Positions 45,087 to 54,936 are shown, counted from the stretch's first letter. The stretch: DNA of 64,000 bases from Promethearchaeota archaeon (GCA_019058365.1 JAHPZE010000010.1:62001-126000), one strand, 5' to 3'. Numbers and translations are program-made. The notes: a model not told the origin generated them from the letters alone.

Positions 45087-46991
45087 TCATAATTTATATT
45101 TCTTAATACTTGGAAGAGATATTATATTTATATCTTCTGAAGTTACATATTGGCGTGTGAGAGATTCTTCAAATGTTGTAATAATTAATTGACTTATTAA
45201 CCCTTTTTTATGGATGTCGATTAAATAATTAATTATATTAATTCTATTCTCCAAATTGAGATGTTCTAAAGGCTCATCTAAGATAAGAAAAGGTATTTTT
45301 GTATATTTCCTTAAAAGTAGAGTTTTTATTAGTATCATTAAAATCATTTTCTCACCAGCACTCACATTTGTAAAAGGTATTTCGCTACTTGATTTTTTAA
45401 AATAAGGATAATATTTATTATCAATCGAAAGAATTCTCTCCTCATATGGAAAAAAAGCTTCCCAGATCTCTTGAATATCTATAATTAAATTGTTTAAATT
45501 AATATTCCTCTGGTTTTCTAAGACTTCATCTAGAGCATTTATTGTTATATCGCAAATAAGAGAACCTTTTATACTCTCCTTATACTTTTTCTCATATTTC
45601 AATGCATCTTTGACTTTTTCAGCAGCTTTATACTCTCTGAGAGATTGTTCAACATCCAATAATTTCTGTTCTTTCTCATCTTGTTCTTTTCTGAGCACCA
45701 TTACTCTCTGTTCTCCTAATTCTATTTTTTTATCTATTTCTTTTATTGAATTTCTGATTCTCTTTAGTCTATTTTCATCGATATTAGAAAGTATTTCTAA
45801 TGAATTAAGCACTTCTTCAAGAGATTTGACTTTATTTTTTAATGATCTTAAATTAGTCTCTTTCTTTTGAATAGTCTCCTGATTATTTTGGATTTCTTCT
45901 TCTAATTTAGAAATCTCATTAACATTATCTTCATGAATTTTAATAAATTCATCTTTCCGCAAGGACTTTTTGCATAATGGGCAAAAAACCTTTATATCTA
46001 CTTGAAAATTTATTTCCAACTTATTAATAATTTCTTTAATTTCATTTCTTTCAGCTAATTTAATATTATTCTGCATTTTCTGCTCTTTTAATTGTTGGAT
46101 ATTACTCTCGATTAATTCTATCTCATCAATAAATCCTTTATTTTTATTGCAGATTTGATTAATATTATTGATTAATTGTTGTAAATTTAACTGTTTAAAT
46201 CCTATTTCTGAAAATAATTCTGTAGTTTGTTCATACAATTCTTTTATTTTCGAAGATGCTTTATTATAATCATAATTCTCACTAAAATCAATATCTTTAG
46301 TTTTTCTAAAATCTGATAACTCATGTTCCATTCTATTCTTTTCATTCCTAATAGAATCTAGCCTTTGCTTTAAAACCTCCCTTTTTTTCTCCAGTTCAAA
46401 TTTATCTCCAATATCCTCCTTCAATTCAAATTTTTTAAGAGTTTCTATTAACTTTCTATTATCATCTCGTTTATTATTAAAAATTTTTTTTAAATCTTTT
46501 ATTAAATTTTTAAAGTCATTAATCTTACCAATCCCTATTAATTGTTCTAAATAATTTAATAGTTGGTTTTGATTTAATTTAAGGAATTTATAAGTTTCAC
46601 CTTCAGAAGAATATAGAATATTTTCAAGAAATACTTTATCTGAGTTAAAAATCTTTTCAATAAACTCAAGAATCGAGTCTTCAGTTGTAAGTTCTATATC
46701 TTTTCCTACTAATTTTGATTTTGAGACTCCATTAAATTCTCTTGTAATCTGATATTGGTTATTATTTTGCTTGAAATTCAGAATTACTTTTGTTCCTTCA
46801 GGAGAATCAATATTGATGAACTCTTTTTTATCTTTAGTTCTAACACGTCCAATCAAACCAAATATTATTGCTTCCAATACAGCAGTTTTTCCAATTCCAT
46901 TAAAACCTATAATAAAATTTACACCTTCTTTAAAAGTCAAGGGTAAATTAAAATGACATTTCCAATTTTTGAGAGTAATTTTATTTATCAA
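45087..46991 (-). CDS. Rad50/SMC-like zinc-hook ATPase (634 aa)
   Basis: Walker A GFNGIGKTAVLEAI at about residue 29; long coiled coil; hook CPLC at about residue 338; ABC signature VSAGEKM at about 543; Walker B FLILDEPLEHL at about 567; and a D-loop region before TTFEESL. It is much shorter than true Rad50 (about 880 residues), and no Mre11 lies next to it. Its start overlaps the end of the 253-residue gene by 11 bases. With a PIN nuclease at the head of the operon this looks like a defence system in which an SMC-like ATPase senses DNA and a nuclease acts. Role inferred. Confidence 0.85.
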   Translation of the reverse strand: MINKITLKNWKCHFNLPLTFKEGVNFIIGFNGIGKTAVLEAIIFGLIGRVRTKDKKEFINIDSPEGTKVILNFKQNNNQYQITREFNGVSKSKLVGKDIELTTEDSILEFIEKIFNSDKVFLENILYSSEGETYKFLKLNQNQLLNYLEQLIGIGKINDFKNLIKDLKKIFNNKRDDNRKLIETLKKFELKEDIGDKFELEKKREVLKQRLDSIRNEKNRMEHELSDFRKTKDIDFSENYDYNKASSKIKELYEQTTELFSEIGFKQLNLQQLINNINQICNKNKGFIDEIELIESNIQQLKEQKMQNNIKLAERNEIKEIINKLEINFQVDIKVFCPLCKKSLRKDEFIKIHEDNVNEISKLEEEIQNNQETIQKKETNLRSLKNKVKSLEEVLNSLEILSNIDENRLKRIRNSIKEIDKKIELGEQRVMVLRKEQDEKEQKLLDVEQSLREYKAAEKVKDALKYEKKYKESIKGSLICDITINALDEVLENQRNINLNNLIIDIQEIWEAFFPYEERILSIDNKYYPYFKKSSSEIPFTNVSAGEKMILMILIKTLLLRKYTKIPFLILDEPLEHLNLENRINIINYLIDIHKKGLISQLIITTFEESLTRQYVTSEDINIISLPSIKKYKL

Positions 46992-47742
46992 GTTTTTCCT
47001 CTTTATATACTTTTAATTTCCTAATTATTTCATCTATATCTGTAATATCAATTTCTTCTTTCATATATTCATTAAAAAGAAAATAAACAGGTTTGATGTC
47101 TTCCTTAACCAACTTTTCCATGACTTCTTTTTTATCCCCACGAAATGATCTTGATTTGTAATACATGAATTTATCTTTTAAGCTTTGATTAAAATCCTCT
47201 AGTATTTTAGGCTTCTCTATTTCTTTAATATCTTTAATTGGGGCTTTAATTACCTTAAAGAATCTTTCTCTTAATTCTACTTCATGTTTTATTATATCAT
47301 TTAGAGGTTGACGCTCTTTTTGTACAGTCTTTAGGATTTCGTCATTGTCTTTATATAATTGTTCTTTCTCTAATTTAACTGCGTTTAATTGTCCATCATT
47401 CCATACAATTATAATTCCTAATTGAGAGGGATTCTCTAAAAAGATACTCTTATATTCCTCTAATTCTTCTACTGTTAAATTATTTTCTTCAGTATTGATA
47501 ACAAAAAGTAGGAATTCCCTAGAATTAATCAATATTATAAAAGTAAATGGTAAAATTTTAAATGATTTAGAGAAATCTTGAGGAGGATTAACTTCTTTAA
47601 CTTTTAAATTTTTATTTGATCTTAAGAAATCATCTAATTTTCTAAAAAAAATAATAAATTTATTCATTTCCTCATAATCATCTATGAAATATCCCTCTAA
47701 ATTAATAAGCTCATCTGGATATTCCGAATCTTTTTCCCCCAT
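46981..47742 (-). CDS. Unknown protein between PIN nuclease and Rad50-like ATPase (253 aa)
   Basis: Residues 50-125 form an alpha/beta domain (FTFIILINSREFLLFVINTE, YKSIFLENPSQLGIIIVWND), then helical and charged to the end (DKFMYYKSRSFRGDKKEVME). Its ATG shares one base with the PIN gene stop (TAATG) and its 3' end overlaps the ATPase start, so all three are translationally coupled. Family unknown; likely the adaptor or sensor of the system. Confidence 0.65.
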   Translation of the reverse strand: MGEKDSEYPDELINLEGYFIDDYEEMNKFIIFFRKLDDFLRSNKNLKVKEVNPPQDFSKSFKILPFTFIILINSREFLLFVINTEENNLTVEELEEYKSIFLENPSQLGIIIVWNDGQLNAVKLEKEQLYKDNDEILKTVQKERQPLNDIIKHEVELRERFFKVIKAPIKDIKEIEKPKILEDFNQSLKDKFMYYKSRSFRGDKKEVMEKLVKEDIKPVYFLFNEYMKEEIDITDIDEIIRKLKVYKEEKLDK

Positions 47743-48646
47743 TATGCTTCAACCCTCTTTTTTCCATTTAAATCTTTTTCGCCTTTTACTTTAGGATATA
47801 CTCTCTGAAGCCATTTATAGTGTGCCAGACATTTCTGAATTCTCATTCTTTCATTTCCAATCTTAAGTTCTTTTTTAAATAAAAATTCATCAAATTCTTG
47901 GATTTTTTGAAATTTACAACATTTAAAAATAGTTGTCAGGTACGAGACAGCAGTGATAGGTATAATATTAAAATTGGTATACTTCATACAAGATAATTCA
48001 ATCTCACCAATATCTTTTTGATAATTAATAAAATCATATAAACTAACATCATCTGTAACTAATAAAAACTTATGATCTGGATTTATTTTCATTCCTTCAA
48101 GTGCTAATAAAAATAATGAGAGATCTGGTTCTTCAATTTCCCTTTTTTTTTTTTTATTGTATATTGATCAGCAATAACCTTTAATTCATCAAGTCTTTTT
48201 TTGTCAACAGAATTATAATTAAGATATTTTTTATACTCTGCTTTAATCTTATTCTTATTTTCAATAAGATAGCGTTTAGCAGTCTGATTCTCTAATTTTA
48301 ATAAAAATTTTACCTTTTTATAAATAGTCTCGTTGAACTCTTTATCATATACTGATTTCGAACAAAAGAATTTATCTCCTTCACAACATTCACAGACCAT
48401 TTTTAATAGATGGCTGAAAATCTTAAAAAAATCTTTAAAATCGAGTTGCTTTTTTAAATTAGTGCAAAAATTCAAAAAATTAATTAGGAAATTGGAATCA
48501 CATATAGTATATCTTTTATTTTCACATTTCTCATTAACTCTATCACAAAAACTCATAAAAAGACTCTGATTCTTATCTTTATTATAAAATTTCTTCTCTA
48601 TAAAGATTAATGTATAATTTTTATTTAAATTTAGACTATTCTGCAT
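47742..48646 (-). pseudogene. PIN-domain nuclease, frameshifted in a run of thirteen A
   Basis: Two frames join at the poly-A run (48143-48155): the first (ATG 48646) ends DQYTIKKKK, and the second continues REIEEPDLSLFLLALEGMKI, NPDHKFLLVTDDVSLYDFIN. Together they have the PIN acidic set: ICDSNFLINFL, VYDKEF, EEPDLSLFLLAL, VTDD. About 300 residues, so longer than VapC. Homopolymer error, phase-variable switching, or decay could each explain the break. First gene of the operon with the unknown protein and the Rad50-like ATPase. Confidence 0.65.
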
Positions 48647-48796
48647 TGCACATCCCTTGGCTTCTTGGTTACTTTTATATCATTTAAAGACATAGAGTAG
48701 TACAATTTTATAGAAAATATTAGAATCTTAAATAATTTTTTATTAAATATTGAAAAACCATGTAAAATGTATTTTAAGACTTTATTGAATCCTTAT

Positions 48797-49111
48797 TTCT
48801 ACAGACTGCATTCAAGTAAAAGTTACATTTCCTCATATATCAGAATTAAAAGATAAGGAAGATAATGTATTCCCTTATTGAAATTGTGATATATATAATA
48901 TTTTTCGCTCTTTCAGGGATTGTAATTGTTTTCTATGCAAAACTTAAAAAATAAGAAGAGAATATGGGCATTAACAAAAATTTTAAGATATTAAGAAAAA
49001 ATGGAAATCATAGAGAATATTAAAATAAAATTTTCATGGTCATTATCATTTATTTAGTGAATTTCATTATAAGTCAAAATGAACATATGATGCAATTTTT
49101 TAGCTCCTATA
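48797..49111 (+). repeat. Dispersed repeat, copy 3
   Basis: Reads TDCIQVKVTFPHISELKDKE, then one frameshift, then IEIVIYIIFFALSGIVIVFY and AKLKK-stop, followed by the same noncoding block as copy 2. This copy keeps the tail best. Copies 2 and 3 flank the PIN/unknown/Rad50-like operon in direct orientation, 4 kb apart. Confidence 0.8.
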
Positions 49112-49157
49112 AGAGCAATTGCATAATTTTATAATAATTATATAACTTTCTAATAAT

Positions 49158-49652
49158 ATGACTGAACAAACTAGCCTCGATGAAATTTCCGAATTAGATT
49201 TTGAAATCATAAAGAAATTAAGTATAGATGGAAGAATCTCGCATAGACAACTTGCTAAAGATTTGGGTAATAAATCCCCTGTAACAATTAAAAATCACGT
49301 TGAGAATTTGGAAAATCTGGGTATTATCATAAATTATGGAGCCAAGATTAATTATGAAAAGTTAGGGTATGGAATCATGGGTATTATCGAAGTAACAATT
49401 TCTAAAGGAAAAATGTTTGAAGTAGAAGAAAAGATCGCTGAGAATCCTAACGTTTTTGGGGTTTATGATATTACAGGAACTTATGATGCCCTCATATTAG
49501 CAAGATTTAAAACACGAGAAGAACTAAGTAAAATGATAAAAGAAATTCATAAATCTCCTAATGTAGAGCGTACTAATACCCATTTTGTATTAAATACCAT
49601 TAAAGAGGCTAGTTCTTTTGTCACTTTAATAGAAAAAGGTGAAACGAAATAA
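49158..49652 (+). CDS. Lrp/AsnC-family transcription regulator
   Basis: N-terminal helix-turn-helix (DFEIIKKLSIDGRISHRQLA, SPVTIKNHVENLENLGII) and C-terminal RAM (ligand-binding) domain (GYGIMGIIEVTISKGKMFEV, NVFGVYDITGTYDALILARF). 164 residues, normal for the family. These archaeal regulators respond to amino acids. It lies upstream of the glutamate genes, so a link to nitrogen is possible but not shown. Confidence 0.9.
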   Translation: MTEQTSLDEISELDFEIIKKLSIDGRISHRQLAKDLGNKSPVTIKNHVENLENLGIIINYGAKINYEKLGYGIMGIIEVTISKGKMFEVEEKIAENPNVFGVYDITGTYDALILARFKTREELSKMIKEIHKSPNVERTNTHFVLNTIKEASSFVTLIEKGETK

Positions 49653-49941
49653 ATTAACATACACTTCGTTAAAAGAAAGATTTTTTCCATTAATCTACTA
49701 TTTTATTTCTTATTTGAGAAAAAGATCTTTATATAATTTTTCTGAATATTGTGAATTAGGTGTTTTGAGTTCATTTTTTGTTTGTTTAGTTATTTAGATG
49801 TATTTTATAACATTGTTTAGTCTTGAGAAACAAAAGTAATTGATTTTTATAAGAGTCTTCACAAATATTAAGAAAAACTGAATGATTGTTTAGATCCAAT
49901 ATTTAAAGTTTACAGAAATGTTTAGATTCTTAACCGATAAA
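49653..49941. other. Intergenic stretch, nothing recognised
   Basis: AT-rich with T-runs; no gene, and the promoter of the next operon begins at 49942. Confidence 0.3.
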
Positions 49942-49982
49942 TTTATAAATGTATATAATTTTATATAATATAAATAAAAAAT

Positions 49983-49996
49983 GGGAACTATTTCCC
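49983..49996. promoter_or_regulatory. GGGA-N6-TCCC dyad, site 1 (zinc-ribbon operon)
   Basis: GGGAACTATTTCCC, 41 bases after the start of a TATA-like TTTATAAAT (49942). It can act as an operator at the transcription start or as a 5' hairpin. Same layout as 51265 and 56720. Confidence 0.5.
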
Positions 49997-50071
49997 GCAT
50001 CCATAAAATAATTAACAAATAAGGAGGTTAATAGTTAAAATTACCAAAAATTACAATTTAATGTGATTATC

Positions 50072-50284
50072 ATGACTTTACAAAAAATGTATCGAACATA
50101 TGAGCAAATATGTTTGGACAAATTAAAAGAAATAGGAAATTCTTCAGGTGCAGAATGGTCAATGGCAATGGGTTATAGTAGTCCTAATGGTTTGATTAAA
50201 GTAATAAAAAGAATTCAAAAAACAATGCCAGATAAGTTAAAAGTGGAGAATGAGAAAAAACCACGACGATATGAAGCGATTTAG
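50072..50284 (+). CDS. Small DNA-binding-like protein (70 aa)
   Basis: From ATG 50072 (GTG 50063 also open): MTLQKMYRTYEQICLDKLKE, SSGAEWSMAMGYSSPNGLIK, VIKRIQKTMPDKLKVE. The middle looks like a helix-turn-helix (A-x-E-W-x3-GY-x-S-x2-G-L) and the end is basic. Followed 29 bases later by a zinc-ribbon gene. Family unknown. Confidence 0.5.
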   Translation: MTLQKMYRTYEQICLDKLKEIGNSSGAEWSMAMGYSSPNGLIKVIKRIQKTMPDKLKVENEKKPRRYEAI

Positions 50285-50313
50285 TATAAAATTAAATATG
50301 AGGGAAGAAATTA

Positions 50314-50607
50314 ATGATAAAATGTCTTAATTGTGGAGAAGAATTTTCATATGGCAGGAAAATTTCTTGCTGTAATTCCACATATTTCGGTATGATATTT
50401 AATGAACACAAAAAGAATCATAAATGGAATTGCTATACTATTATGACTAGTAATAACTCTTATGAATCATTCGCAGAAGATTTTCCAGAAACAAGAATTG
50501 TTGATTATGAACATTTCATTGATTATAATTGGAATTGCGAAACTTCTATGAGGCTTAAAATCCAAAAAGATTTGCTAGAAAGAGATTATGTTCTACTCTA
50601 TGAATAA
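50314..50607 (+). CDS. Zinc-ribbon protein (97 aa)
   Basis: ATG 50314 follows GAGGGAAG. CLNCGEEFSYGRKISCCNST gives C-x2-C and a CC pair; the rest is an alpha/beta segment (KWNCYTIMTSNNSYESFAED, FIDYNWNCETSMRLKIQKDL). Function unknown. Confidence 0.5.
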   Translation: MIKCLNCGEEFSYGRKISCCNSTYFGMIFNEHKKNHKWNCYTIMTSNNSYESFAEDFPETRIVDYEHFIDYNWNCETSMRLKIQKDLLERDYVLLYE

Positions 50608-51226
50608 AAAATTTGGAGGTGGATAACAAGAAAAATAGGTAAAGACTTAAATAAGATTTGGAGAATAGGTGGATGGATTGACCTTCCAGAGTTTTCATAA
50701 ACGGAAAGCAGTGATTCTAATAAATGAAGGATCAACTCCTACACCTCAAATAAATTTAAAAAAACATTACATACCCATATTCCTTCAACTCAAACCCATA
50801 GGACATTGCGAATAAAATGCCATTTGTTCACTACTCTTGCCATGGAATTTCCCTACTTTCCATGGCAAGAGTTCCACTTCAAATAATTGATTAATAACCT
50901 TTTTATTTTTCTCATAGAAAAGAACTTTAAATAATTAAATCTAACATCTCTTGACATTTTTCAGTAATGTCTAATCTTATGTTTTATATAAAAATTTCAC
51001 TAAAGAGAAGATCCATTGCTAATTTCATCTAATATTTACGTTTATAAATTTAAAATTTGTTCAGCAAAAAACACTAAGTTTTAATACTAGTTAATATAAA
51101 TAAAAAATTCTTTCATCGAATTGCATTAAAATCTTTAGAATGTTCATGCTTTTTCTTTAACTTCTAAAAAAATATATTAAAAAATTTGCAAAAAATTATA
51201 TAATTGTTTAATTAATTACCCTAAAA
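50608..51226. other. Long intergenic stretch with a strong hairpin and a micro-frame
   Basis: At 50638-50700 a frame reads GKDLNKIWRIGGWIDLPEFS-stop without a usual start, perhaps a peptide or gene remnant. A 15-bp perfect hairpin lies at 50833. The rest is AT-rich with no gene. Confidence 0.35.
50833..50872. repeat. Perfect 15-bp inverted repeat with 10-base loop
   Basis: ACTCTTGCCATGGAA (50833-50847) and its exact complement (50858-50872). GC-rich against its surroundings. No T-run follows, so it is not a plain terminator; a small RNA, mobile-element end or protein site are possible. Confidence 0.6.
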
Positions 51227-51264
51227 TTTATAAATAACGTTGATGAAATATTATCAAATAGAAT

Positions 51265-51278
51265 GGGATTTATTTCCC
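51265..51278. promoter_or_regulatory. GGGA-N6-TCCC dyad, site 2 (glutamate synthase)
   Basis: GGGATTTATTTCCC, 38 bases after the start of a TATA-like TTTATAAAT (51227) and 44 bases before the ATG at 51322. See also 49983 and 56720. Confidence 0.55.
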
Positions 51279-51321
51279 CTAAAAATTAAATTAATAATAA
51301 AAATTTGAGTGTATAATAAAA

Positions 51322-52968
51322 ATGACGAAATTTTCGATGGTTACCCATCAATCAAGTCTGATTGGGTCTAGAACAAGAGTAGAAGATTCATGTGAGAGTG
51401 GGTTATGTCCAATCTGTATAGCAGATTGTCCTATTTTTTGTGAGGTTTCGAAGTCTGCTCTCAGAGGTCGAGAAGTGCTATATCCCCAAAGGGAATATTT
51501 TGGAAACTCTACAGCTGGATCACCAAAAGATTTTGGATTTTCGTATGGTGATTTTCAAATTCAGTTTGAAGTTCGAGGGGCTCAAGGGATTGAACCTCAT
51601 GAAGATAAGGTTATCTTTCCTAATGTTAATCTAACAACTAAATGGGGAAACATTAAACAGAAGTATCCTATTGTTATAGCAGGATTAGGTAGCACTTATG
51701 TGGCAAAGCGAAATTGGGAAGGATTAGCGAAGGGAGCAGCATTAGCAGGTTTAAGTATAACAGTTGGGGAAAACGTCGTAGGAATGGATCCCTATGCTAG
51801 ATTTGCAAATCATAGCGTATACCCAAAAGTTATTGATACCCAGGATATGAAATTTAGAATTGAGACATATAGAGAATTATGGGATGGTAAGTATGGTGAT
51901 GTCATTGTACAGAAAAATGTTGAGGATACTCGATTAGGAGTTTTTGATTATGTAATGTCAAAATTAGAAGTGAAGTCGCTTGAAATTAAATTTGGTCAAG
52001 GGGCAAAAGCAATTGGTGGTGAAGTAAGATTAGAATCTTTAGAGAGAGCACAGTTATTGCAAAATAGAGGATATTTAGTATTTCCAGATCCAACTGATCC
52101 TAGAATTATTGAACAATGGAAGGAAGGTTTGATTCCAGATTTTGAAAGACACAGTAGAGTGGGATTATCAACTACTAACGATGTTTTAGAAGAAATTGAT
52201 CAAATACGTTCAAGTGGAGCTAAAAATATTTTTATAAAAACAGGAGCTTATAGACCAGCAGCTACAGCTTGGATTCTACGACTAGGTGTTGAAGGGAAGG
52301 TAGATGGAATGACTTTTGATGGAGCTGGTGGAGGTACCGGTATGAGCCCTGTAAGTATGATGAATGAAGGATCAATTCCCACAGCCTATTTAGAAGCTCT
52401 AGTAGTTGGCTGTTTAGATCTGATTAAAGAAAGAAAACCAAGTACAGTTATTCCCACTATAGCTATTGCTGGAGGGATTGCCAATGAAACTCAAATATTT
52501 AAAGCACTAGCTATGGGCGCACCATATGTTAAATGTATCGCCATGGCAAGGGCTCCTATCACTGCTGCAATGAAAGCAAAATATATGGGTGAAGTTATTA
52601 AAAAAAACCAAGCTACACCCGCAATACTAAGAAATTTAGGGATTCCAAAGGATAAAAATCCTAAGACCTTGACACTTAATGAGGCTTTTGTTGAGTATGA
52701 TAATTTACACAGAATTCACAATGGAAAAAAAATCCTTCCTTCGGTAGTCGGAGTATATACATATTTAGCTAGTAAATTAGGTATTGGTTTAAAACAATTA
52801 CTAGCGGGAGTAAGAAAATTTAAATTGGATTTAATTGATCGCCATGATATTGTGTATATATCTCAAAGAGCAAAAGATGTATGTGAAAAGTGGAATTTAG
52901 GGATAGAATCTCAAGAATCCCTCGACTACGAGTCAATAAAGAGTGAAATTTATTACGGAAATTATTAA
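51322..52968 (+). CDS. FMN-dependent glutamate synthase, archaeal large-subunit type
   Basis: A 548-residue stand-alone glutamate synthase (GltB FMN) domain. An N-terminal cysteine-rich block (CESGLCPICIADCPIFC) is followed by the TIM barrel with GLGSTYVAKRNWEGLAKGAA, FGQGAKAIGGEVRL and the flavin loop DGAGGGTGMSPVSMMNEGSI, then IAGGIANETQIFKALAMGAP. It makes glutamate from glutamine and 2-oxoglutarate, probably with partners that bring ammonia and electrons; the NfnB-like protein at 57735 is a candidate source of electrons. A GGGA-N6-TCCC dyad lies in its promoter region. Confidence 0.9.
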   Translation: MTKFSMVTHQSSLIGSRTRVEDSCESGLCPICIADCPIFCEVSKSALRGREVLYPQREYFGNSTAGSPKDFGFSYGDFQIQFEVRGAQGIEPHEDKVIFPNVNLTTKWGNIKQKYPIVIAGLGSTYVAKRNWEGLAKGAALAGLSITVGENVVGMDPYARFANHSVYPKVIDTQDMKFRIETYRELWDGKYGDVIVQKNVEDTRLGVFDYVMSKLEVKSLEIKFGQGAKAIGGEVRLESLERAQLLQNRGYLVFPDPTDPRIIEQWKEGLIPDFERHSRVGLSTTNDVLEEIDQIRSSGAKNIFIKTGAYRPAATAWILRLGVEGKVDGMTFDGAGGGTGMSPVSMMNEGSIPTAYLEALVVGCLDLIKERKPSTVIPTIAIAGGIANETQIFKALAMGAPYVKCIAMARAPITAAMKAKYMGEVIKKNQATPAILRNLGIPKDKNPKTLTLNEAFVEYDNLHRIHNGKKILPSVVGVYTYLASKLGIGLKQLLAGVRKFKLDLIDRHDIVYISQRAKDVCEKWNLGIESQESLDYESIKSEIYYGNY

Positions 52969-53042
52969 TACCTTTCATTTTCAGCAATTTATTCAAAAAA
53001 AGAATAAAGTTTAGAAAGTATATACAGAGGTGTTAACTTTTT

Positions 53043-54833
53043 TTAGATCATTAGTTTTTCCAGTTGATTTACAAAATCTTCATATTGTTTAATTCCTAAG
53101 TTCCAAAAATCTTTTTTCGTTATATCTAATCCCACAATTTCACCCAGTTCTTCAGGTGAAACACTACCTCCTGCAGCGAGGAGTTTCTTGAATTTTGGAA
53201 CAAATGCTTTACCCTCTTTTTTATAGGTTTGATATAAGGCATAAACAAAAAGTTGGGCATAAACATAGGGATAATTGTAAAATCGAAAATTGGGGATAAA
53301 ATAGTGTGGTTTCATGGTCCATTCCCAATCCATCTCTTCAAACCATTCTACAGAATCTCCATATATTTTATCTCTTCCCGCACACCAATATTTTGAAATC
53401 GTTGTACCATCTAAATTCTCACCCTTTTCGATAGCTTTATATAAATCCTGTTCAAACCAAACTCTCGCACTAACTTGAAAAGCAGCCTGTCCTGCATCAT
53501 CTAATACATGGGCTAATATAGCCATTTTTTCTTCATTTGATTTTGCAGTTTCAAGAAGGAGATCTGTTAAGAGTAGCTCCCCAAATGTCGATGCGGTTTC
53601 TGCAACCGTGTAACCGGGATGTATATTAATGTAAGTTTGGTTTTGGATGGCTAAATAATCATGGATACCATGTCCAAGTTCGTGAATAAGAGTGAATATT
53701 TCATTCAATTCGCCAGTATAAGTCAAAAGAATAAAAGCAGATGCACCTTTATACCAAGACGCACAATTTGCTCCATTTCTCTTACCTCTTCTAGGACTTG
53801 CATCAATATGATTTCGATTAAACATATCATTTACATCTTTCATAAATTCAGAATCAAATCTTCCATAAGCTTGAATTACAAGTTTTTTTGCCTCGTCCCA
53901 TGAATATGTTCTATGAGGTGCTATAGAAAGCGGAGCACGAATATCAGCACAATTTAATTTTGGAAAACCCAAAATTTTCGCCTTGAGATTTAAATATTTG
54001 CGATATACTCCTGCTCCTTCTTCAATTGCTTTCATTAAATTATCAATAATTTCTTGAGTAGTGTCATTTACTATAAGACTATCATGCATAGGGCTATCGT
54101 ATTTCCGTCTTTTTGAATTATTAAGCCAATCTCCACAAACACTTCGTAGAGCGGATGAAAAAACATATTCTTCTTTACCTAATAATCCATAAATAGATTT
54201 ATTTGCTGAAATTCTTGTTCCTCTATCTGGGTGGTTAAGAAGAGCATTAGCTTCTCCATATGATAATTCTTTTTCCTTACCTTCAACATTTACTACTATT
54301 TTTCTTGTATTTAACCATTTTGATTGTAGATTGCTCCATGCTCTTACCCCATATTGATCTTTTTCAAGGATTAATTGTTCCTCCACTTCAGATAAATAAT
54401 GAGGGTATGCTCTTTTAATATTTTCTAATCGATGTGTATAATTAGAGAGAATTGGATCATCGATTATTTTAGCATTCTCATATACATATTTAGCAACTTC
54501 TAATTCCAAAAATGCTAAATCTTTTGAAATTTTAGTGTCAAAATCCTCAACACGATTTTTTAACGCTTCATTTTCTGGAATTGTCATGTTACCACTATAC
54601 AATCTATTCGAGTAAAGTTCTATTTCACTAAAGTCCGCAAGAAAATTCTCTTGTTTTTTGAATAATTCTAATAATTTCTGAGGAGTAAAATCTGGAGTAT
54701 TAATTTTTCCTTTATAGTCATTTATGAATTCATCAGCTTCTTTCGAAAGTTTATTCATATTTTCAGTGATTTTTGGGTCATCATGCCCTAAATATATTTC
54801 TGTTAAATCCCACGCAATTTCTTCATTTGTCAT
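53043..54833 (-). CDS. pepF: Oligoendopeptidase F family (M3) metallopeptidase
   Basis: A 596-residue cytosolic protein. The zinc site is LIHELGHGIHDYL (HExGH) with the downstream Glu in TVAETASTFGELLL. The N-terminal half is helical (FTPQKLLELFKKQENFLADF), as in M3B enzymes that cut peptides of 6-20 residues. I use ATG 54833; a TTG nine bases earlier is also open. Size matches PepF (about 600). It probably recycles peptides to amino acids for this fermentative lifestyle. Confidence 0.9.
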   Translation of the reverse strand: MTNEEIAWDLTEIYLGHDDPKITENMNKLSKEADEFINDYKGKINTPDFTPQKLLELFKKQENFLADFSEIELYSNRLYSGNMTIPENEALKNRVEDFDTKISKDLAFLELEVAKYVYENAKIIDDPILSNYTHRLENIKRAYPHYLSEVEEQLILEKDQYGVRAWSNLQSKWLNTRKIVVNVEGKEKELSYGEANALLNHPDRGTRISANKSIYGLLGKEEYVFSSALRSVCGDWLNNSKRRKYDSPMHDSLIVNDTTQEIIDNLMKAIEEGAGVYRKYLNLKAKILGFPKLNCADIRAPLSIAPHRTYSWDEAKKLVIQAYGRFDSEFMKDVNDMFNRNHIDASPRRGKRNGANCASWYKGASAFILLTYTGELNEIFTLIHELGHGIHDYLAIQNQTYINIHPGYTVAETASTFGELLLTDLLLETAKSNEEKMAILAHVLDDAGQAAFQVSARVWFEQDLYKAIEKGENLDGTTISKYWCAGRDKIYGDSVEWFEEMDWEWTMKPHYFIPNFRFYNYPYVYAQLFVYALYQTYKKEGKAFVPKFKKLLAAGGSVSPEELGEIVGLDITKKDFWNLGIKQYEDFVNQLEKLMI

Positions 54834-54936
54834 TTTAATCAAATTATAAAAGTATAATTTTATAGGATCTAATTTACATAAAAATTAAAAGCTAATAGAA
54901 AAAATTTGAAAATAGGTATTATCAATATTGAATCAT

